Shown here piece by piece: positions 30,567 through 35,545 of a stretch of DNA of 35,545 nucleotides. Each line of letters begins with the position of its first letter. Positions within the stretch are counted from its first letter, which is position 1. Location of the stretch: NCBI RefSeq assembly GCF_022496765.1, contig NZ_VANV01000041.1, forward strand, positions 1 to 35,545, written 5' to 3'. The DNA comes from Acidaminobacter sp. JC074 (GTDB lineage Bacteria; Bacillota; Clostridia; Peptostreptococcales; Acidaminobacteraceae). A program made the translations under genes and the position numbers. Below the pieces are notes generated by a model that was not told the DNA's origin, ran no database searches, and saw only the letters and a program-made list of their open reading frames with translations.

Positions 30567-32750
30567 ATGAATATTATAAAAAGTAGTATTTCGGAGACAC
30601 TTGAGAGCAATTACATGCCTTATACCATGAGTGTAATTGTTTCGAGAGCGATTCCGGAAATTGATGGTTTTAAGCCATCACATAGAAAACTTCTTTATAC
30701 GATGTATAAAATGAAGTTAATTAAAGGCGCTAGGACTAAGTCTGCCAATATCGTTGGTCAAACCATGAAACTCAATCCCCATGGTGACCAAGCTATTTAT
30801 GCAACCATGGTTCGTTTGACAAAAGGTAATGAAGCACTTTTACATCCTTTTGTAGATTCAAAAGGTAACTTTGGTAAAATCACTTCACGTGATATGAAGT
30901 TTGCTGCTTCCAGATATACAGAGGCTAAACTAGCGCCAATCTGTGAAGATGTCTTTAAAGACATTGATAAAAATGCTGTGGAGCTTGTTGATAACTATGA
31001 CGGTCAACTTAAGGAACCGACACTTCTGCCGGTGGCCTTTCCAAATATCCTGGTAAATCCTAATAAGGGTATTGCCGTTGGTATGGCAAGTAACTTTTGT
31101 TCTTTCAACTTAAGAGAAGTCTGTGATGCTACAATTGCGTATATGGAAGATGAGCAATTTGATATTCATGAGATTATCAAGGGGCCAGACTTTCCTACAG
31201 GCGGTAATTTAATATACGATTACAATACATTAGATAAGATCTATAAAAAAGGTGTAGGTTCTTTTAAGATCAGATCAAAGTATGAGTATATGAAGAAAGA
31301 TAACTGTATCGAGATTACAGAGATTCCTTATACAGCTACAGTGGAGATGATTATTGATAAGATCATCGAAAACATTAAAAACGGTAAGATTAAAGAAATT
31401 TCTGATGTACGTGATGAAACAGACTTAAAAGGTTTAAGAATCACCATTGATTTAAAGCGCGGTATAGATGCTGACAAACTTATGGCCAAACTTTTCAAAT
31501 TAACAGCACTTGAAGATTCATTTGCATGTAACTTCAATGTTTTAATTGGTGTACAGCCAAAGGTATTAGGGGTTAAAGGTGTTATTTCTGAGTGGCTGAA
31601 ATTTAGAATTGGTTGTATCAGAAACAAGACGCTTTATGATATCGATAAAATTTCAGATAAGTTGCACTTGCTTTATGGTTTAAGAAGCGTTCTTCTCGAT
31701 ATTGATAAGGCTATTAAGATCATTCGTGAAACAGAATTAGATAAAGAAGTTATTCCAAACTTAATGAATGCATTTTCAATTGATGAAGTTCAAGCAGAAT
31801 ATGTTGCTGATATTAAGTTAAGAAACATCAACAAGGAGTATATTCTTAAAAGAACTGGCGAGATTGATGATTTAGAAAAGACGCTTGAAGATTTAAAGAA
31901 AATCGCTAAGAGTGATGCTAGAATCAAGAAAATCATCGCAAAAGAACTAGAAGTCATCAAGAAGAAGTATGGTCAAGATAGAAAAACTTCTATTGTTAAG
32001 GCTGATGAGATTGAAGTACATCATGAAACAAGCTTTATTGAAGACTACAATTGTAAGTTATTCTTTACAGACCATAACTATATAAAGAAGATAACATTGG
32101 TGTCTTTAAGAGGTAATGACCAACATAAATTAAAAGATGATGATGAGATTGCACAAGAAGTTGATGCAACCAATAAATCTGACATATTGTTCTTCTCATC
32201 AAAGTCCAATGTTTATAAGATGAAGGCTTATGAGCTTGATAACACAAAAGCTTCTTCTTTGGGAACGTATTTACCTAATGTTTTAGATTTAGAGCAAGAT
32301 GAGAAGATCCTTTATATGGTAGTAACGACTGATTACTCCGGCTTTATGATTTTTGCATTTAACAATGGAAAACTTGCCAGAGTACCATTATCTAGTTATG
32401 AGACTAAAACCAATCGTAAGAGGCTGGTTAAAGCTTATTCGGATTTTGCACCTTTGGTTAACTTGTTCTACTTTAAAGAAGAAAGTGATTTGATTCTTAG
32501 TAGATATACTGCACCGGACGAAATTCGATTGGTACTTGCAAATACTGAGCTAATCAGTGAAAAAACGACTAAGAATACCAAGGGTATTCAAGTTGTAAGA
32601 TTAAAAAAAGGCAGTGTCATGAATATTGCTGAATTGTCTACGGATGTAGAGCTTAGTAACATAGAACAGTATCGTATTGATAAGGTGCCTATGTCAGGAA
32701 CTAATATCGACATAGTAGACCGTTTGATGATACAAACTTACATGAAATAA
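30567..32750 (+). CDS. Divergent type IIA DNA topoisomerase subunit A (GyrA/ParC-like)
   Basis: A 727-residue DNA cleavage subunit, starting 9 bp after the B subunit. The breakage core is intact: IPEIDGFKPSHRKLLY (29-44) replaces the usual RDGLKPVQRR, GNFG lies at 100-103, and catalytic Tyr117 sits in ASRYTEAKL. A coiled-coil gate lies around 340-460. The C-terminal ~220 residues make a shortened beta-pinwheel with no GyrA box, so it should not wrap DNA like gyrase and is more likely to relax or decatenate. Sequence drift matches its partner. A clear terminator was not seen after it. Confidence 0.88.
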   Translation: MNIIKSSISETLESNYMPYTMSVIVSRAIPEIDGFKPSHRKLLYTMYKMKLIKGARTKSANIVGQTMKLNPHGDQAIYATMVRLTKGNEALLHPFVDSKGNFGKITSRDMKFAASRYTEAKLAPICEDVFKDIDKNAVELVDNYDGQLKEPTLLPVAFPNILVNPNKGIAVGMASNFCSFNLREVCDATIAYMEDEQFDIHEIIKGPDFPTGGNLIYDYNTLDKIYKKGVGSFKIRSKYEYMKKDNCIEITEIPYTATVEMIIDKIIENIKNGKIKEISDVRDETDLKGLRITIDLKRGIDADKLMAKLFKLTALEDSFACNFNVLIGVQPKVLGVKGVISEWLKFRIGCIRNKTLYDIDKISDKLHLLYGLRSVLLDIDKAIKIIRETELDKEVIPNLMNAFSIDEVQAEYVADIKLRNINKEYILKRTGEIDDLEKTLEDLKKIAKSDARIKKIIAKELEVIKKKYGQDRKTSIVKADEIEVHHETSFIEDYNCKLFFTDHNYIKKITLVSLRGNDQHKLKDDDEIAQEVDATNKSDILFFSSKSNVYKMKAYELDNTKASSLGTYLPNVLDLEQDEKILYMVVTTDYSGFMIFAFNNGKLARVPLSSYETKTNRKRLVKAYSDFAPLVNLFYFKEESDLILSRYTAPDEIRLVLANTELISEKTTKNTKGIQVVRLKKGSVMNIAELSTDVELSNIEQYRIDKVPMSGTNIDIVDRLMIQTYMK

Positions 32751-32758
32751 AAAAATGC

Positions 32759-32787
32759 TTGATTTAAATGTCTCAGGGGTATATAAT
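32759..32787 (+). promoter_or_regulatory. Promoter of the RNA helicase gene
   Basis: -35 TTGATT (32759-32764), 17-bp spacer, -10 TATAAT (32782-32787); start near 32794. This gives a leader of about 125 nt before ATG 32920. Confidence 0.65.
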
Positions 32788-32874
32788 GTTGAGACGTGTT
32801 GAGAATATTATCTGATTATACGAGCCTGAGTGTAAGCTTTGATAATGTTTTTAGCATATAAAGCGAAAACGAAA

Positions 32875-32903
32875 ATTCTGATCGCGAGATCGGGATTTTT
32901 TTT
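32875..32903 (+). terminator. Intrinsic terminator inside the helicase leader
   Basis: ATTCTGATC and GATCGGGAT form a 9-bp stem with three G-U pairs over GCGA, followed by eight Ts. It stands a few bases before the helicase ribosome site (GAAGGAG, 32908-32914), so much transcription may stop before the gene unless read-through is promoted. Confidence 0.6.
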
Positions 32904-32919
32904 ACACGAAGGAGAATTT

Positions 32920-34503
32920 ATGGAAAAGATGATTAAATTTAAGGAGCTTGGTTTATCCGAGAATATCTTAAAAGCTTTAGAAAAGAAAGGCTTTGAAGAA
33001 CCAACTCCAATTCAAGAGAAAACAATTCCGCTACTTTTAAGTGGCACAAAAGACATTATTGGTCAGGCTCAAACCGGTACAGGTAAAACTGCAGCATTTG
33101 GTTTACCTATTTTAGAGAAAATCAAACAGCATCAGAAGTATGTACAAGCGATTATTGTTGCACCTACAAGAGAATTGGCAATTCAAGTTGCTGATGAAAT
33201 GAACTCATTTAAAACGGATCGTAAAATCAAGATTGCAACTGTCTATGGTGGACAATCAATTTCTCAACAGTTAAGAAGATTAAGAGAAGGCGTAGATATT
33301 GTTGTTGGTACACCTGGTAGAATTATAGACCATTTAAATAGAAAGAGTTTAAAACTTGATAGAGCTCAGTATGTTGTATTAGATGAAGCTGATGAAATGC
33401 TAAACATGGGTTTTAGAGAAGATATTGAAAATATCCTTACTCATGCTCACGAAGACAGACAAATGTTGTTATTCTCTGCAACGATGCCACCTGAAATTTT
33501 AGCTATTGCTAAGAGGTTTATGGGTGAGTATGATATTGTTAGAGTTAAAAAACAACAATTAACAACTAATTTAACTGACCAAATTTACTTTGAAGTTTCT
33601 AGAAACGATAAGTTTGAAGCTTTAAGTAGAATTGTTGATATTGAAACAGAGTTTTATGGTATTGTTTTCTGTAGAACAAAAGTTGATGTAGATACAGTGG
33701 CTTCGAGATTAATCGAAAGAGGCTATGATTCAGATGCACTACATGGTGATGTATCACAGCACCAACGTGAAAGAATTTTAAGAAAGTTCAAGTCAAAGCA
33801 AATTAATGTTTTGGTTGCTACTGATGTTGCAGCACGTGGTTTAGATATTAATGATTTAACACATGTAATCAATTACTCATTGCCACAAGACCCAGAGTCT
33901 TATGTTCATAGAATTGGTAGAACTGGTCGTGCAGGTAAAGAAGGTACAGCTATTACTTTCGTGACACCGGATGAGTATAGAAAATTAATGTACATTCAAA
34001 GAATTGCGAAAACAGATATTCGTAAAGAGCAAATTCCAGATGTACATGATATTATTGAAATTAAAAAGAACCGTATCATGGAGGAACTGCGTTTTTCTAT
34101 AGAAAATGGTCGATTTGATGCTTATAGAGAAATGGCTCAAAATCTTATGGAGTTAGGTGATCCAGAAGATGTATTATGTGCTATCTTAAAGAGCAACTAT
34201 AAAGATGAATTAGAAGCGAAAAACTATAACAAGATCAGAAAAGTTCAGTTAGAGAATAAGGGTAAGACTAGACTCTTTATCGCTTTAGGTAAAGAAAACG
34301 GTATGAATGTTAAGAAACTTATTGCTTTCATTCAAAATGAAGTGAAAATTGAAAGTAAACTTATCCGTGATATCAAGGTATTAGAGTCTTTCTCATTTGT
34401 TACTTTACCTTTTAGAGAAGCAGAAGTTGTATTGGCTGCATTCAAGAAAAAGAAAAAAGGTAGAAAGTCTATTGTAGAAAAAGCTAATGTAAAAAGAAAG
34501 TAA
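32920..34503 (+). CDS. DEAD-box RNA helicase with DbpA-type RNA-binding domain
   Basis: A 527-residue ATP-dependent RNA helicase. Motifs in order: Q-motif GFEEPTPIQ (24-32), AQTGTGKT (50-57), PTRELA, TPGR, DEAD (155-158), SAT (186-188), then ATDVAARGLD and HRIGRTGRAG in the second RecA domain. After a ~60-residue linker region comes a DbpA/CsdA-type RNA-binding fold (RLFIALGKENGMNVKKLIAFI to FSFVTLPFREAE), and a Lys-rich tail. This layout fits DeaD/CshA/YxiN-type proteins in ribosome assembly or cold adaptation. ATG 32920 has GAAGGAG; an in-frame ATG at 32839 lies before the leader terminator and lacks a ribosome site. Confidence 0.93.
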   Translation: MEKMIKFKELGLSENILKALEKKGFEEPTPIQEKTIPLLLSGTKDIIGQAQTGTGKTAAFGLPILEKIKQHQKYVQAIIVAPTRELAIQVADEMNSFKTDRKIKIATVYGGQSISQQLRRLREGVDIVVGTPGRIIDHLNRKSLKLDRAQYVVLDEADEMLNMGFREDIENILTHAHEDRQMLLFSATMPPEILAIAKRFMGEYDIVRVKKQQLTTNLTDQIYFEVSRNDKFEALSRIVDIETEFYGIVFCRTKVDVDTVASRLIERGYDSDALHGDVSQHQRERILRKFKSKQINVLVATDVAARGLDINDLTHVINYSLPQDPESYVHRIGRTGRAGKEGTAITFVTPDEYRKLMYIQRIAKTDIRKEQIPDVHDIIEIKKNRIMEELRFSIENGRFDAYREMAQNLMELGDPEDVLCAILKSNYKDELEAKNYNKIRKVQLENKGKTRLFIALGKENGMNVKKLIAFIQNEVKIESKLIRDIKVLESFSFVTLPFREAEVVLAAFKKKKKGRKSIVEKANVKRK

Positions 34504-34526
34504 GCATTTTATGCTTGCTTTTTCTT
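34497..34526 (+). terminator. Terminator of the helicase gene
   Basis: AAAGTAAGCAT (34497-34507) pairs with ATGCTTGCTTT (34511-34521) with one G-U pair, loop TTT, followed by a T-rich run. It overlaps the stop codon. Confidence 0.8.
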
Positions 34527-34562
34527 ATATTGGGTAAAAGAAAAATGACATAGAATTGTAAT

Positions 34563-34600
34563 TTGAAAAGCTTTTATTTAATAGTAAAATTGATTATAAT
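34563..34600 (+). promoter_or_regulatory. Promoter of the small membrane protein gene
   Basis: TTGAAA (34563-34568), 16-bp spacer and TAAAAT (34585-34590), with an additional TATAAT at 34595-34600. Either -10 could be used. AGGAGGG (34614-34620) precedes the ATG. Confidence 0.45.
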
Positions 34601-34623
34601 GGTATTAACAGATAGGAGGGTGC

Positions 34624-35004
34624 ATGAAGAAGAACAACACATGGAAAAAAATATTTAAGATTGCAGTTGCTGTGATGGCTATTGCAACATTGGCAAAAAT
34701 GTACTATGAAGCAAAGTTGTTGGATTTAACCATTGGTATATTTAATCTTGAATTTGGTGGTAAAAATATACATAGAGTTTCGTGCAAATCATTGATGTAT
34801 ATCATGAGAAATACAGAGCCTGATCAATTATTTACTGAAGAGATGAAAATGAATGGTTGGAAGTTAACGGATGTATATGGTAGAGGTCATCTATTTGAAA
34901 AGGATGGCGAAGAAATTCTTGTTATAGCAAGAGAACATATGGGAAGATACAAAGTGTTTGAAATTCAAAATAAACATTACTTCTTATCATTAGAGGAAGC
35001 ATAA
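34624..35004 (+). CDS. Small membrane-anchored protein of unknown function
   Basis: I do not recognise this 126-residue protein. A basic N-terminus (MKKNNTWKK) is followed by one hydrophobic helix at ~10-27. An ~95-residue polar domain with two charged alpha/beta-like segments (GWKLTDVYGRGHLFEKDGEEILVIAREHMGRYKVFEI) ends in strands, so the domain could be outside or inside the membrane. The single cysteine at 54 is not in a lipobox. A strong AGGAGGG lies 3 nt before the start, and the gene is alone between two terminators. Confidence 0.75.
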   Translation: MKKNNTWKKIFKIAVAVMAIATLAKMYYEAKLLDLTIGIFNLEFGGKNIHRVSCKSLMYIMRNTEPDQLFTEEMKMNGWKLTDVYGRGHLFEKDGEEILVIAREHMGRYKVFEIQNKHYFLSLEEA

Positions 35005-35014
35005 GTAAAAGTAA

Positions 35015-35042
35015 AAGAATTCGATTTATCGAGTTCTTTTTG
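35015..35042 (+). terminator. Terminator after the small membrane protein gene
   Basis: AAGAATTCGAT (35015-35025) pairs with ATCGAGTTCTT (35028-35038) with one G-U pair over a TT loop, followed by TTTTTG. Confidence 0.82.
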
Positions 35043-35156
35043 TTTTAGCTCCAAAAAAGAGGGTAGAAAAGGGACAGTCGCTCGTCTGTATTTAGTACAG
35101 TAATTTGTGTCCTATTATTTGTGCAAATGAAAATATTGCGACTATTTAAATGTGTG

Positions 35157-35185
35157 TTGACTTGTCTAATATATGATGATATTAT
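35157..35185 (+). promoter_or_regulatory. rRNA operon promoter P1
   Basis: -35 TTGACT (35157-35162), 17-bp spacer, -10 TATTAT (35180-35185). AAGCTGTT starts 5 bases after the -10 and folds into a small hairpin with AAAGCAGC (35203-35210). Confidence 0.75.
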
Positions 35186-35266
35186 TAGGAAGCTGTTTGA
35201 GTAAAGCAGCCAAAAATATTAAGTTCTGGTGTTTAAAAACATTAATGAAATTAATTAAAAAAGTTG

Positions 35267-35295
35267 TTGACATTTGGCTTTTAAATTGATATTAT
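35267..35295 (+). promoter_or_regulatory. rRNA operon promoter P2
   Basis: Perfect -35 TTGACA (35267-35272), 17-bp spacer, -10 TATTAT (35290-35295). AAGCTGTT again begins 5 bases after the -10, and GCTGT/ACAGC can pair just downstream. Confidence 0.82.
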
Positions 35296-35398
35296 ATAAA
35301 AGCTGTTACAACACAGCAACTTAAAAAATCATTCGATTTAACGAAATGTGTAAGAAAAAATAAATAAGAAAATTATTAAAAAATAACTTATAATTTAC

Positions 35399-35427
35399 TT
35401 GACATTTTGAAAGAGAAATGATATTAT
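35399..35427 (+). promoter_or_regulatory. rRNA operon promoter P3
   Basis: Perfect -35 TTGACA (35399-35404), 17-bp spacer, -10 TATTAT (35422-35427). The transcript would start in AAAAAGTCGCTG, with TCGCT and AGCGA around 35434-35460 able to pair. Confidence 0.82.
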
Positions 35428-35545
35428 TAAAAAGTCGCTGAGCTAAGTAACTGCAAGCGATGTAGAACATTGAAAACTGAACAGTATGAGCAAAATACAA
35501 GCATACCATTTCGAAAGAAATGGCCCAAAAATTCCGTTTGATTTC
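35428..35545 (+). other. Leader of an rRNA operon (16S gene beyond the window)
   Basis: After P3 the sequence contains GAACATTGAAAACTGAACAG (35466-35485), a phrase typical of Firmicute rRNA leaders and spacers. It then has a perfect hairpin CCATTTC-GAAA-GAAATGG (35506-35523), likely part of the RNase processing stem. No 16S sequence itself is reached by the end, so the call rests on leader features; a tRNA operon is a less likely alternative. Confidence 0.7.

Noticed and set aside
35321..35509. Minus-strand 62-codon frame in the right end
   Set aside because: It lies across the rRNA promoter P3 and leader, lacks a ribosome site, and has no protein-like composition.
1..35545. CRISPR arrays, insertion sequences, prophage genes and tRNA genes
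   Set aside because: No regularly spaced repeats, transposase or phage motifs, or tRNA cloverleaf sequences were seen on reading through the window.

Overview
The window is low-GC, densely coded DNA with strong GGAGG-type ribosome binding sites, 17-bp-spaced sigma-A promoters, TTG/GTG starts and short hairpin-plus-T terminators. This points to a Firmicute (Bacillota), most likely an anaerobic, amino-acid-using member of the Clostridia. Lysine synthesis by the acetylase branch (DapH), a BKACE-family cleavage enzyme, PstS/PhoU with PHO-box repeats and a GlnK/GlnL-like two-component pair all fit. The species cannot be named from the sequence.

Layout. (1) 1-3390 is an accessory island: two unrecognised secreted or membrane-anchored proteins (minus strand) face a HTH+TPR regulator of RRNPP type. 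The regulator is followed after 0 bp by a 54-codon gene for a small exported peptide, which looks like a peptide quorum-sensing cassette. (2) 3400-10880 is an amino-acid catabolism block: an acidic amino acid symporter, a BKACE enzyme, a class III aminotransferase, a DUF3870 protein, a GlnK/GlnL-like sensor and regulator, and a multi-pass Gate-domain protein. A TTTTGT-N4-TTTTGT direct repeat sits just upstream of the symporter promoter. (3) 11200-12830 holds hpt with an ABM-fold protein, then a nucleotidyltransferase. (4) 13030-13970 holds a YefM/RelE-type toxin-antitoxin pair flanked by a 15-bp direct repeat, and a possible structured small RNA. (5) 14030-19740 is the asd-dapA-dapB-dapH operon, divergent from an M20 deacetylase and a CPBP protease, with an ARG-box-like palindrome in the shared promoter region. 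(6) 19760-24120 is pstS, then pstCAB-phoU, each preceded by PHO-box-like repeats. (7) 24120-26680 is a sensor kinase overlapping a substrate-binding lipoprotein, with no response regulator. (8) 26677-28390 is hom with a UPF0735 ACT protein. (9) 28490-32750 is a divergent type IIA topoisomerase pair behind a LexA-box-like palindrome. (10) 32760-35040 is a DEAD-box RNA helicase with a leader terminator, then a small membrane protein. (11) 35150-35545 carries three tandem strong promoters and what looks like the leader of an rRNA operon; the 16S gene itself lies outside the window.

How they work together. Asd, DapA, DapB and DapH run aspartate semialdehyde to N-acetyl-tetrahydrodipicolinate, and the M20 enzyme probably removes the acetyl group later; hom takes the same semialdehyde towards threonine/methionine. 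The transporter, aminotransferase and BKACE look like uptake, transamination and acetyl-CoA-dependent cleavage of an amino acid under two-component control. The best candidates for something undescribed are the regulator-peptide-secreted-protein cassette at the left end, the BKACE/aminotransferase/DUF3870/GlnKL block, the orphan kinase-lipoprotein sensor, and the small-RNA candidate near 13.9 kb. All functional assignments are from reading motifs; no database search was run.
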